NCBI GenBank assembly: GCA_017979445.1
Contig: CM030717.1
Location: forward strand, 16,293,288 to 16,357,287
Source: Akebia trifoliata
Lineage: Eukaryota > Streptophyta > Magnoliopsida > Ranunculales > Lardizabalaceae
DNA: 64,000 nucleotides
Reading direction: 5' to 3'
In this document: piece after piece, positions 23,755-34,489 of the stretch
Layout of the letters: each line of letters starts with the position of its first letter
Position numbering within the stretch: the stretch's first letter is position 1
Position numbers and translations under genes: made by a program
The notes under the pieces: generated by a model
What the model saw: only the letters and a program-made list of their open reading frames with translations
Database searches by the model: none
Told to the model about the DNA's origin: nothing

Positions 23755-24765
23755 CACATCGACGAAAAGAAGAAATGATTGAACTCTTATATAATTATCA
23801 AGACATTTGTGCATGATCATACCGAGCCATGTCTGGGTTAAAATAGATCTTATCGCCAATAAACTACCAATCGCTCCTGAAAGTAAGTTGATTAAGCAAA
23901 AAATTGAGAAGACTAAAGCCATAAGGGTTAAGGATGAGGTCATGAAATAGTTCCAAACAGGATTCATTGTAGTTTCTACATACCCCGAATGGCTAGGCAA
24001 CGTCATCCCAATACCTAAGAAAGATGGGATGGTACGCATGTGTGTTGACTATAAGGACCTAAACAAAACTAGTCCTAAAGATGACTTTCCATTACCACAC
24101 TCGATACTCTAGTCGCCAGTACAACAAGACACGACATATTTTCATTCATGGATGATTTTTTAGGCTATAACCAGATAAAAATTATAGAAGAAGACCAGGA
24201 AAAGACTGTATTCATCACTCCTTGGGGTACTTTCCACTACAAAGTCATGCAATCCAGGTTAAAGAACACAGGAGAAACTTATCAACGTGCGATGACCGCA
24301 TTATTCTATAACGTGATCCATAAGGAAATAGAGGTTTACGTAAACGACATAATCACTAAGTCCACATAAAGGAAAATCATCTGGTAAATCTCAAGAAATT
24401 GTTTGAAAGACTAAGGAAGTACAATCTAAGGCTCAACCCGATAAAATGTGTATTTGGGACAACATCGGGTAAGTTACAAAAGTAGATCATCAGTAGAAGA
24501 GGCATCGAGATAAATCTAATAAAAACTAAATATATCCTCAAAATGAAGGCATTTGTTTCAAAAAGGGATGTTAGAGCATTTTTCGGGAGAATAAAATATA
24601 TCAACCGGTTCATTGCCCAATTCACACCTATCTGTAAACCAATATTCAAACTAGTCAGAAAGGATATATCGAAAAAGTGGAACAAGGACTGTCAGGAAGC
24701 GTCCGACAAGATTAAGCAATATTTGTTCAACCCACCAGTCTTGGTCCCTCCTACGTTAGGGTGAC
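23755..24765 (+). pseudogene. Element A reverse transcriptase (broken)
   Basis: RT that would copy genomic RNA into cDNA. Across frame slips the translation has YPEWLGNVIPIPKKDGMVRM, CVDYKDLNKTSPKDDFPLPH, SFMDDFLGYNQIKI (about 24141-24185), FITPWGTFHYKVMQSRLKNT, YQRAMTALF and then YVND at 24337-24348. The last is the catalytic YVDD with the first Asp codon changed to AAC, which alone would abolish activity. The thumb/connection (LNPIKCVFGTTSGKL, VRAFFGRIKYINRFIAQFTP) continues to 24764. Ordering and wording follow Tat/Ogre pol. Confidence 0.85.
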
Positions 24766-25640
24766 CTCTACTTATGTACATCTCAGTGCAAGAGATGTCA
24801 ATGGAGTGTGTAATAGGGCAACACAATGAATCAAGGTAGAGGGAATAGGCCATCTATTATCTTAACAAGAAATTTACAGAGTACAAAGTAAAATATTTAA
24901 CGCTTGAGAAGGCTTGTTGTGCATTAGTATGAGTATCTCAACGACTACGCCATTACTACTCAGTTACTCAATCATGCTCATTGCTAGAATGGACCCCCTA
25001 AAGTACCTCTTTAAGAAACCAACGTTAATAGGTTGCACCGCAAAATGGTAATTGTTGTTATCCAAGTTCGACATCACTTATGTCACTCAAAAAGCCATCT
25101 AGGAATAAGTCATCGCTGACCACTTAGCCAAACACTCGTTGTCCTGTTATGAACCATTGAAGATGAACTTTCTCGATGAAGTCATATTACTCATTGAGAT
25201 TAAAGATGGTGATGAAGAACCAAGCTGAAAAATATATTTTGATGGAGTAACGAATCAAAAAGAGAATGGAATAGGGGCAGTCTTGATCAAACCAGATGGG
25301 TCCCATGCGTCGATCGCTATCAGATTGAAGTTCCAATGTTTTAACAATGAGACAGAATACGAAGCATGCATAGTAGGGTTGAAAACAAAACTGGACCTCA
25401 AGGTAGATGAAATCGATGTATTGGAAGATTCAAGCCTAGTAGTTTGTTAGATGACTAGAGAATGGAAGACCCAAAAGCAAATATTGATCCCTTACTATGA
25501 GTATCTCGAAGAATTAAGCTCAAACTTCAACAAGATTTCATTCACATATATGTTGAGAGCTAAGAACCAATTCACAGATGCATTAGCTATACTCGCTTCC
25601 ATGATCAGTATCTCGGAAGACTTAGTCATCGATCCCATTG
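24766..25640 (+). pseudogene. Element A dual RNase H region (broken)
   Basis: Two RNase H-like parts are recognisable, as known for Tat-lineage elements. First, a decayed Ty3-type domain: CVIGQHNESR, AIYYLNKKFTEYKVKYLTLE and FDITYVTQKAI (about 24812-25105), with stops. Second, an additional domain of the kind described as archaeal-like: YFDGVTNQKENGIGAVLIKP (about 25230-25290), NNETEYEACIVGL, LEDSSLVV, and FTDALAILASM (about 25572-25605). In the second domain the acidic residues at the expected positions (D, E, D, D) are still present, but a stop at 25448 interrupts it. Confidence 0.75.
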
Positions 25641-26686
25641 AAATCAGAATTCAAGATGAGCTAGCCTATTATCTACCCGTCGAAAGAAAAGAGTTTGAAG
25701 AGAAGCCATGGTATTTAGACATCAAGGCATACCTCAAAGATCAAGCCCTTCAATCAAATACAACACCACACGATCGAACGACCATTCAAATATTAACAGG
25801 CCAGTTCTTCTTAAGCAACGAAATTCTATACAAAAAATCACATCATGAAGTCCTACTTCGATGCCTAGTAGAAGTAGAAGCAAAATGACAAATAAAGATT
25901 GTGCATAGTGGAATTTGTGGACCACACATGAATGGTCACATACTTGCTAAGAAGATTATGAGGATGGGGTATTACTGGACAACAATGAAAAGTGACTGCT
26001 ATCAGTACATTCAAAAATGCCATCTATGCCAGATTTATGCCAATAAGATCAATGTTCCACCTTCAGAACTACATAACATGACCACCCATTAACCCTTTCG
26101 CTCTGGGGCATGGAAGTCATCAGGCAGATATCTTCGAAAATTGAAAACGGGCATCGCTTCATCCTAGTTGCTATTGACTATTTCACCAAGTGGGTTGAAG
26201 CGACATCCTACGCCAATGTCACGAAAATCAACATCGTGAAGTTTGTCAAAAACAACATCATCTATCAATATGGGCTTCCTAGCAAAATAATAACTAACAA
26301 TGCTAAAAATCTCAAGAACAAGGATATGATAAAGATGTGGGAAGACTTCCAGATCACACATCAAAACTCGGTACCCTACAGACCCAAAATGAATGGAGTC
26401 GTCAAGACAGCCAACAAAAACATCAAGAGGATTATCAAAAGATGACAGTTACTTACAAAGATTAGCACGACATGTTGCCTTTCGCACTTCATGCCTATGG
26501 GACTTCATTTAAAACTTCAACTGGGGTAACTCCTTACTCACCAGTATACGAGATGGAGGCAGTCTTGCCCGTAGAAATAAAGATCCCCTCCCTTCAAATC
26601 TTAAAAGAAGTAGAATTGGATGAAGCCGAATGGATTTACGATTGATTCAACCAGTTAAATTTAATTGAAGAAAAATGCATTGTAGT
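25641..26686 (+). pseudogene. Element A integrase, N-terminal and core (broken)
   Basis: HHCC zinc domain: VHSGICGPHMNGH then CYQYIQKCHLCQ (about 25899-26035), apparently with all four ligands. The core has GHRFILVAIDYFTKWVEA and YGLPSKIITNN. The three catalytic residues are all changed: the first Asp is Glu (GAA at 26113-26115), the second Asp is Asn (AAC at 26296-26298), and the Glu is Lys (AAG at 26404-26406). Then VTPYSPVYEMEAVLPVEIKI (about 26525-26585). The gene is cut by the solo LTR at 26687 and resumes at 28613. Confidence 0.85.
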
Positions 26687-28607
26687 TGTAGACACCCGAA
26701 TTTGAGCGGGCCCTCGATGCAAAATACCCCAAAAATTGGGATGGGCCCAAAGCCCAAAGCCCCAAAAACCCAATACATTTCCCATTAATAAATGTCCAAT
26801 GCCACTCACGTGGACCATGGACCCAAACACTCCATCCTTAAAACCAACCCGATATAAGCCCCAAACCCATCTTTATTCTATCCAAACCCAAACCACCTTA
26901 TTCTATATTCTAAATCCAACCCAACCTAAGCCCAACTCATTACCCAAGTCCAACCCACATCAACTCAACCCAATACTATGCTACCCAAGCCCAACCATTC
27001 CTCTTAAACCCAAGTCCATTACAATTACTATTCAATTTCCTAAGCTAAGCCCATCACATAAAACCCAAACTACTTTCCTAAACCCAACCCAACCTAAGCC
27101 CAACTCATAACCTAAGCCCAACTCATTACCAAACCCAATCAAACCATCATCATCACATCAAACCAATCACCAAGAGATGACACATGTCATCACATCCTTC
27201 CACCTCCCTCATCTAATCAACCAACTCCATCACTTCCCTCCAAAAATCAACTCAACCCATAACCCTACCCTAACCTAACATATTCCCCATCCTCTCATCA
27301 TCAACCACCAACATCACAACCCCTAACCTAACCTATTCCCCATCCTCTCATCATCAACCACCAACATCACAACCCATACCCTACACACCCTAACCTATTC
27401 CTCCTTTCTCTAACACCATCAACGACCCACATCACTTTCCCTTAAAACACTCCCACAAAAATCACCTCAACCCATACCTCCCACCATCACCCCCATACCC
27501 TTCTCTCTAATCAACCAACCACCATCACCAATCAACTAATCTCTTCATCTCTCCATTTGCCACATGTCATCATCCCTTCAAATCTCCCAAAATCTAACCA
27601 ATCAACCTCTTACACTACCCATCCCCCCAAATCCAACACCTTACCTCTTCAACCATCTCAACATTCATTCTCCAAACAACTCTCTTACACCCATCAACCA
27701 TCACTCATCTCACCCCACCAACATTCTACCCAAATGGATTTGGGTAAGATCCAAACCATTTGAGTTAAAACACAACCCATTTCCTTCATTACAAAACCAC
27801 CCTTATTTCCATCTTAAATTTCATACCCCTCTCCTCCCAAACCCATACCATTATCCATTATTCTCTTCATTCACCCCATTATACCCTCAAAATATCTCTC
27901 CAACCTCTATAAAAACCCCTCCATTCTCCCCTCACCACAACTAATGAAAATTTGACAAAAAAAATCTAAAAAATCACAACTCATCTCAACTCTCTACTCT
28001 TACTCTACTCTCAACACCCAACTCTCAACTCATCTCACAACTCTCAACTCTCAAACTTCTCTCAAACAAATCAAGCAAGGAAAAAGAAGTCAAGGAAGGT
28101 CAAAGGAAGTCAAGGAAGGGTCAAGGTGGGTTTGACAAAAGGGATACCCCCCTCAACTCCCCTCCTCTACTCTCCCCTTCTCTACACATTCGCACACACC
28201 ACCATGATTTAAATCATCAAAGGGCCACTTCTTCAATAAGGGTGCCCTCAATGATTTGGATCAATATCGAAAGCCCCTCACACTTGAGGGCATACATCGA
28301 ATATTTTCGATTTTCTTTTCTTTTCTTTTTACTTTGGAATACCGAATCCGAGGTTACCACATTACGTGGATGGAGTAGGTTGCCTAACACCTTCCCTACT
28401 CCATAAATGGACTCCCTTACCTTGAATAAAAGGTTGGGCCACGTGCATTATCCAACGAGAGTCATCAAACATACAAAAAGTATGATTTTTCAAAAAATGT
28501 GACATCGGGTGACCATTCACACCCTTTTACCAATTTGAATGGTGGCGACTCCAAAACACCCCAAAGTGGAGGGATGTTTGAAGAATATTTAAAATCCCAT
28601 GTCCACA
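26687..28607 (+). mobile_element. Solo LTR of family III (1.92 kb) inserted in element A integrase
   Basis: Starts TGTAGACACCCGAATTTGAG and ends CATGTCCACA. Flanked by perfect 5-bp direct repeats GTAGT (26682-26686 and 28608-28612); the integrase frame continues across. From about 26790 to 28060 the plus strand is very rich in A and C and almost free of G, which creates overlapping spurious ORFs. Near the 3' end are LTR hairpin 1 (28371-28379 with 28395-28403) and TGGCGACTCC at 28543-28552. No internal region is present. Confidence 0.9.
28371..28403 (+). other. LTR hairpin 1 in solo LTR III
   Basis: TGGAGTAGG pairs perfectly with CCTACTCCA (9 bp) around TTGCCTAACACCTTC. The stem sequence differs from families I and II, yet the pairing and loop are kept. 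Confidence 0.65.
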
Positions 28608-28612
28608 GTAGT

Positions 28613-28872
28613 TATTTGCTATGGACAGATCTATTAACGACGAATTACTCGTGCCTACAATAAAAAAGTCAAACCTAGAGATTTCTCACCAGGAAACTTT
28701 TTCACGAAGAAGATCCTACAAATCTAAGAAGATGTTAAAGAAAATTTTTGACCAAACTATGAGAAACCATTTATCATATAAAAAAGGATTACGAGCGGAG
28801 TTATGATCCTCATTAAGATGGATGGAAAAGTCTTTCCTCAACCGATCAATGCCTACACTGTCAAGAAATAAT
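28613..28872 (+). pseudogene. Element A integrase C-terminus, end of pol
   Basis: Continues the integrase after the solo LTR: GQIY, stop, RRITRAYNKKVKPRDF (about 28628-28690), then PNYEKPFIIKKGLRAEL and, after a stop at 28804, a short tail. The last recognisable residues are TVKK, a stop, then YA at about 28855-28872, matching the VKKYY-like end of Tat pol. Confidence 0.75.
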
Positions 28873-29850
28873 ATGCTTGGGATCTGACCCTAAAATGACG
28901 AAAGGTCATCTTTTATATCCTAAAGATAACTATTCAATCCTAGTCAGTCCTTTTGAGCTATCATGTTCATTTCTTAACCTAAGACTAGGACAAGTCAACA
29001 TTACAAAAAAAACAAAGACAAAAAAAAAATATGAGAATCACCAAAATATCGCCTTCCTCTTGGCCCGCATGAGGATAAACTATGAGCGACTAGAATACAA
29101 AAAAAATCAAAACTTAGACGTCTGATTTTAAGCTTAGTCCAAATTTCCAACCTAAACAAGTTCATAAGATGCTGGGAGGAGACATAGATCAAAATTTCAA
29201 AATAAAAAATAGACAAGACCCCATGTCCGTCCAATTTTAGATAAATCTAGACCATTACATCTTTCTACATCCTTCCACTACCATTAGCCTAAGCTAACAT
29301 TTCATTCCACTAAAATTCATTTTGGATCAGGAAAAGGTTTAAGGTATCATCGCGACAATGGTAGTATGACACGAAGACATCATCGATCTTGTAGCTCGAT
29401 CTGGACCTCAAGTTTTATTAGTTGTTGGAATATTCGAAAGGGGTATCTAGATAGGATATTTAAAAAAAAGTGTCTTGAAGTGTAAGGTAACCAATTTTGC
29501 AGCTCAACTTGAGTTACTGAGTCACGAAAAGTCATCAAGAAATTGGAGAGGAGAATCTAGTCGATCACTTAAGAAAGTGCGCTACTATAAGAGTAGAGTC
29601 ATCGATCTCGCATCTCAACTTGAGTCACCAAACCACAAAGACACAGAGACTCCGAATGAGAATTGTAATGTAAAAATCTACAGAAAATGTAAGCATGGTC
29701 TGAAAGGGCATAATGAAAACTCAAAAGGGCACTATGAGTAAAAAAAGTCATACCATGGTAAGATCAAAACCACTAGCACGACGAAAATCCAAAAGGACGT
29801 CGATAAGCAAAAATATGGAAATCGAGTCTGATAAAAATCGTACCTGACTC
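28873..29850 (+). other. Region after element A pol: unassigned, with a decayed coiled-coil ORF
   Basis: I see no LTR or conserved post-pol motif here. The frame at about 29340-29741 reads HEDIIDLVARSGPQVLLVVG and then two related segments, KVTNFAAQLELLSHEKSSRN and SRVIDLASQLESPNHKD. They look like an internally repeated coiled coil of about 38 residues. A/T-rich stretches separate it from pol. It may be A's 3' region or the start of another element. I do not recognise the protein. Confidence 0.45.
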
Positions 29851-30224
29851 CAAATGTTATAAACTGTCATCTATGCTACTTTGGGTCCGTCAAAAGAATC
29901 ATCTAGCCAAAGTACTAAAGTCAAGTCCAAGTAGTCTACCCTTGCACTATAATATTATGTCCATACACCTAGAAGGACCTCCCCGCTTTGTAGATAAACG
30001 TCTTGGAGTTTTCTTTCAATTTCAATTTAGTTTTCATCAGTTTTTAAATTTAGTTGATTGTTTCAATTACGTTAGTTTTTTTTAATTTTTGAGTTTTAAT
30101 TGAGTTTGTCAGTCTATATTTTTTTATTCCAATAAAATAAAGAAGCTTTTGATTACCATGAATGCAATAATGATGTAAACATAAAATTTGACATGAAGAA
30201 CAACTCAAGGCTCACTAATCAGGT

Positions 30225-30720
30225 TTGATAAATATTGTAATTAAAGAGTACACTCAAAAAGTGCAAATGGGTACTACATTATCCTTAGAAAAACATAAAA
30301 GAATAATAAACTTACTTGAGAAATTCAACAACGTTCCTGCATGTTCTTATGAGGATATATTAATAGATTGCACCAAAATAGATCAAGACATAAAGTCGAT
30401 GGTGAAGTTTAAAATCAAAGATTACCGATTAAGAATGATGTAGTTGAAATCATCGACAACGGTGCTAAGATCCGCAATAAGGGATCCATCATGTTTTCAC
30501 TCGAAAGAGAAGATTTCTTATTTGCAAAAGAATATGATATTTGTTTTAAGTTTGGAAAAGGTTGAATGAATCAATGTCAAATACAAAGAACTCAATCACA
30601 CTCAATTTCGTAAAGAAGATTGAAGATTACTTATTCTCAAAAGAAAGCCTTACTCAACAGAGCAATCAAAACATCAAGTTCCTAAAATCTTGACCAAATC
30701 AAGTAATATTTCACCAAAAA
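30225..30720 (+). pseudogene. G RT stub joined to pol C-terminus (broken)
   Basis: IKEYTQKVQMGTTLSLEKHK, RIINLLEKFNNVPACSYEDI (30237-30360) correspond to the stretch before RT motif 1 (family ...VFAWSYEDM). The rest of RT is missing. After about 30430 a short segment (VEIIDNGAKIRNKGSIMFSL) and NLDQIKQYF (about 30690) lead to the end of pol as in B and K. D shares this joint at 54030-54600. Confidence 0.6.
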
Positions 30721-30837
30721 TGGTCTTCTTTGGTCGAACCATTTTCTTGTCTTACTAAGCAAAAGATAAATTGTTTTAGCCCTTCGCAGTCGTTAAAAAA
30801 TCAGTAGTCTCTTCTTTCTAAACCACACCAACCAACA

Positions 30838-30942
30838 TCGGGAGGGAAGTCTTGTATGAACTACATTTTGACTTGATCACAAAAGAGAAAAGAAATATTT
30901 GGGGTACGTAAGCAACCTAAGAAATTACTTCAGGCCTGGTCA
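30838..30942 (+). other. Conserved post-pol motif in G
   Basis: GAACTACATTTTGACTTGAT, then GGTACGTAAGCAACCTAAGA and ATTACTTCAGGCCTGG. Counterpart of 15614-15700 in B. Confidence 0.65.
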
Positions 30943-31366
30943 CAAAAAATGTATTCTCTTAAAAAAAGTGCAATCCAAAAGGAAAATCCTCTATTGAAAG
31001 GTTCAAAAGAAAATAATTTCAAAATAGGGGCATTAGAAAAAGATAATAAAAAAAAATTGATAGAATAGGAAAGAATGTCAAACTAGGGGTATTAGAAAAA
31101 AGAATCAAAAGAAATTACAAAAAAAGAAAAGAATGCCAAACTAGGGGTATTAAAATAAAGATAATCAAAAGAATCGACAAAAAAAAAAAAGAATATCATA
31201 CTAGGGGCATTTTGGAAAATCAGACCTTATACCTTTTCTTTCTAAAGCATGTCCTAAGCCTACCTATTAAGTCTTTCTAAATACTAATTGACTCGATTAA
31301 GGTGAAGGAAACTAAGAAAGTTGTCGAGTTGAATATTCAAGATCATCAAGAAGAAAGAGAAGCCCA

Positions 31367-31815
31367 TTAAGTTGAAAACCTGAAAGAGCGACTTAGGTAA
31401 AAGTTAGGTCATAATCATAAAAAAAGGCCTGCTAAGTTGAAAACCTAAAAAAATGAACTAGACAAAAATCAAGGCATCCTCAAAAAAAGAAAAGCAAATC
31501 CCACTAGGTTGAAAACCTAAACAGGCTACCTAGGTAAAAATTAGGACACAAAAAATGAAAAATCCTAAAAAAATAAAATTCAAAAGGAAGTTGTCAAGTT
31601 GATATTCAAGATCATCAGGAAAAAAAGAGAAGTCCGCTAAGTTGAAAACCCGAAAGGGTGACTTAGGCAAAAGTTAGGGCATAACCATAAAAAAAGAAGG
31701 CATATTAGGTTTAAAACCTAAAAAGGCAACCTAGGCAAAAATCAAGGCATCCTTAGAAAAAGAAAAGGAAAATCCGCTAGGTTGAAAACCTGAAAAAACT
31801 ACCTAGGCAAAAATT
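31367..31815 (+). repeat. G 3' UTR hairpin array (6 units)
   Basis: Units at about 31367, 31432, 31503, 31637, 31705 and 31777. Examples: CTAGGTTG / CTACCTAG; CTAAGTTG / TGACTTAG with inner CCC-GAAA-GGG; AGGTT / AACCT. The array itself seems to have been duplicated in two blocks, each preceded by GTTGTCGAGTTG or GTTGTCAAGTTG and a TATTCAAGATCATCA stretch (about 31320 and 31590). Confidence 0.65.
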
Positions 31816-32399
31816 ATGGCACAAAAAACGGGAAAGGAAAAATCTCATTGAGAAGAAAAATTCAAAAGGAAGTTTACTAGGAAATGTAGATAATTATTCA
31901 AGCTGCAACATTCATTTTTCAACCAAGAGTCAAATCCGATGAAGACAATATTGAAGTCGACGAAACTCAAAAGTCATATTGAGTATGTTAGATCTTTAAG
32001 AGTATGCTTACTTGTCCAAGTATTCGCTAAAGAAAAATGTAGAACTTCGACCACTTTGAAGAGAAAGATCTTTTATTCCAATAAATTCTTTTATCTGTCT
32101 TTTATTAGAGTTCATAGTTTCTCATCCATACTTTTCAAGAGCAATCCATTCCATCAATTTCGTAGTCAAGTTCTAGTTAAAAACCAACCTTGAAACTAGG
32201 GACTTTTTTAAAGTCCTTGTGATTCCAAAGTTTCGTTCTTAATCACATGATAAAAAAATATTACTTAAAAATCAAAAAGTCTGGTGGAACCCAATGCTAT
32301 TATGAATCCATATGCATGATAAGCCAATAAAGGCCTAATTTCTCAATCTTTGAGCCCGACAATACTGAGGTTCTAACTAACCCAAGCAAGAGAAGAGTG

Positions 32400-32685
32400 G
32401 CTCCAATATGTTCGAGTCTAAAAAACTATACTCTAATTTTTTTTAAGTAGGATTCTAATAAGTTCCTACAAATCCAAGCTCGAGAAGTGTGGTTCCAATA
32501 AGTTCGAGTCTGAGAAATGAGACTCCAACTTTTTTTAAGTAGGATTCTAATAAGTTTCTACAAATTGAAGCTCGAAAAGCATGGCTTCAGTTAGTTAGAG
32601 TCCGAAAAATGAGACTCCAACTTTTTGAGTTGATGTAGGATTCTAATAAGTTCCTTCAAACCTAAGCCTAAGAAGCGTGGCTCTA
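32400..32685 (+). repeat. G 3' UTR repeats of the GAGTC-GACTC type
   Basis: Three degenerate copies of a unit with GAGTCTGAGAAATGAGACTC (one at about 32506) and AGTTCCTACAAATC. Same unit as the D array at 56012-57090. Each can form GAGTC/GACTC. Confidence 0.7.
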
Positions 32686-33600
32686 GAACTAATTTTAAAA
32701 TTTTGCAATGTCAATTTTACTGGCCTAATTTTGTTTAAAGACAGTCATGCATTCTATAAGGCTTGTGAGGGTCATAAAACAATTGGAAAAATATTTCGTA
32801 GAAATATGATATTATTAAATCTGATTCTTATAATTGAAATGTTTGACAACAAGCATCTATTTCATGGGAGCATTCCCACCATCTTTTGGATATCTTTATA
32901 TTTTAGTAGGTGTGGATTCTATTTCCAAAAAGATTGAGGCTATTACATGTAGAACAAATGATTATAAAATGGTTTTAAAATTTTTAAAAGAAAAACATTG
33001 TCTTGATTTGGAAGACCTCAAATCATTATATGTAATGGGGGTACAACTTTTGTAATAAACCTTTCAAGACCTTAATGAAATAAATATAGGATCACCCAAA
33101 AAGTAATTATACCCTATCAATGATAGACGAGTGAACAAGTAGAGGCTTCCAATCGTGAAATAAAATATTCTTTAGAAAAAATGATGAATCCATGTCATAA
33201 AGATTGGTCTTTACGACCAACCGATGAGCTTTGGGATTACCGTACAACTTTTAACACTCTGATTGGAATGTCCTCATATCGACTTGTCTTTGGTAAAGCT
33301 TGTCACTTGTCTATGAAATTAGAGAATAAAATTCATCAAACAATAAAGAGATTCAATTTTGATCTTGACAAAGCCAACCCCCTTAAGAAGTTCCAATTTA
33401 ACGAATTGGAAGAGATCTGGAATATACTTACAAGAATTCTAAAATTTTATAAAGAAAAATTGAAGGTATTTCACAACAAAAATATTTTTAGAATTTGTTT
33501 TGAAACTTCACAAAAGTTCTCCTTTATAATTCTAAGCTCAATCTATTCCCAATAAAATTGAAATCTCATTGGCAAATCCGTTCATTGTTAAAGTAATTTA
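32686..33600 (+). pseudogene. Athila-like integrase fragment (broken)
   Basis: Translation in shifting frames: FMGAFPPSFGYLYILVGVDS, ISKKIEAITCRTNDYKMVLK (about 32860-32975), then WSLRPTDELWDYRTTFNTLI, GMSSYRLVFGKACHLSMKLE (about 33205-33325) and KVLLYNSKLNLFP near 33520. These match the integrase of Athila-group Ty3/gypsy elements (GIDFMGPFP, VSKWVEA, MSPYRLVYGKACHLP) and not the Tat versions elsewhere in the window. Start and end are truncated and many stops are present. Confidence 0.8.
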
Positions 33601-34186
33601 TTCTTATAGAAGGAAATAACTACACAATCATCTAGACCATACACGTATTCAAGCCGATTAAGTCGTACCATGCGCAGAACAGCATTCGAAGCACTACCAA
33701 TGGAAAGGTAGGCTAAGGTAGAAAGTCCTTGGCCTGGCCAGAAGGGTAGCATAAGACTAAGCAAGACTTGGTCCGCTAAGCAGGGCAAACTTGATTAAAG
33801 AATATCCGTAGTCTTGATTTTTGCATGTCAAGCCCGGAGATCTTGGAGAAGATCTCCCCAGAATAGCACATCCAATCCCAAAAATCCCCATTCGGTTTAA
33901 GATCTTGGGAATCAAGGGATTCTCTAGGGTCACCTCCTACGAGAAAGGGAAATCTTGATTCAGAGGTAGGATTGATAAATAGCACAATATGCACAGACTT
34001 AAGGATATTTTGACTAATTGAGAGTCTAACCAGTAATATCCATTATTTTTCTACTACTCTAACTTGAGTGTTGGAGAGTTTTTGACAGGTACCACATCGA
34101 TGCTAGTAAGGAGGTGGAAGGAATAACTTCGGATTTGTGAGGCAGAGTCCATCAACTTTCTTCATAGGAATTTTACCACACAAATC
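33601..34186. other. Possible LTR remnant upstream of PBS P
   Basis: This 590-bp stretch lies between the Athila-like integrase and a PBS. It could hold an LTR whose end is near TTACCACACA (about 34181), but I cannot identify its start or a second copy. No coding content is recognised. Confidence 0.3.
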
Positions 34187-34206
34187 TGGCGCAGTTTGTG
34201 GGGACC
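34187..34206 (+). other. PBS-like site P
   Basis: TGGCGCAGTTTGTGGGGACC resembles the TGGCGCCGTTGCCGGGGA type of PBS (tRNA-Asp in Athila-like elements) with several changes. It lies about 30 bp upstream of a gag-like start. Confidence 0.5.
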
Positions 34207-34233
34207 ATAATAACATATTGATTTCAGTCAAAA

Positions 34234-34489
34234 TAATGGGAAGATCCACTAGAACCACCGAAGTCAATGCACCCTAACCCACAACACCAACTGTAGATGC
34301 TAACCTTCTGACAATGTTAGAAACTATGAGAAAGCAGTAAGAGGAGATGCAGAAGAAGATGGATAACTTAACTAAATAGAATCGAAATCTGAGTCAACAT
34401 TTTCAAAATCAACAGTAACCAAAACAAGATCTCCCACCACGAGATCCTCAGCCTCGTGTTGGATATAACCACGACTCAAATGTAGAATG
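34234..34489 (+). pseudogene. P: gag N-terminal fragment
   Basis: Begins at ATG 34234 (MGRSTRTTEVNAP) and continues, with stops, through TVDANLLTMLETMRKQ, EEMQKKMDNLTK and DLPPRDPQPRVGYN. The composition (coiled coil then Pro/Arg) is typical for the start of a gypsy gag. It is cut by the F LTR at 34490; I do not find its continuation in the window. Confidence 0.5.

Larger units (their letters stand above)
29851..32685 (+). mobile_element. G: truncated relative of element D (no LTR visible)
   Basis: From about 29865 (CTACTTTGGGTCCGTC) to 32685 this is collinear with D (52275-52340 then about 53800-57080), with gag missing between. It keeps an RT stub, the pol C-terminus, the conserved post-pol motif, a hairpin array and the second 3' UTR repeat array. 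Neither LTR nor PBS/PPT is seen. Its right end breaks inside the 3' UTR array, against Athila-like sequence. Confidence 0.65.

Noticed and set aside
26736..27944. Several plus-strand ORFs rich in Pro, Asn and Thr
   Set aside because: They result from the G-poor composition of solo LTR III, which lacks stops in several frames at once.
33601..34186. An LTR of the P element
   Set aside because: A PBS follows, but I could find neither a convincing TG start nor a second copy, so it is listed only as a possibility.
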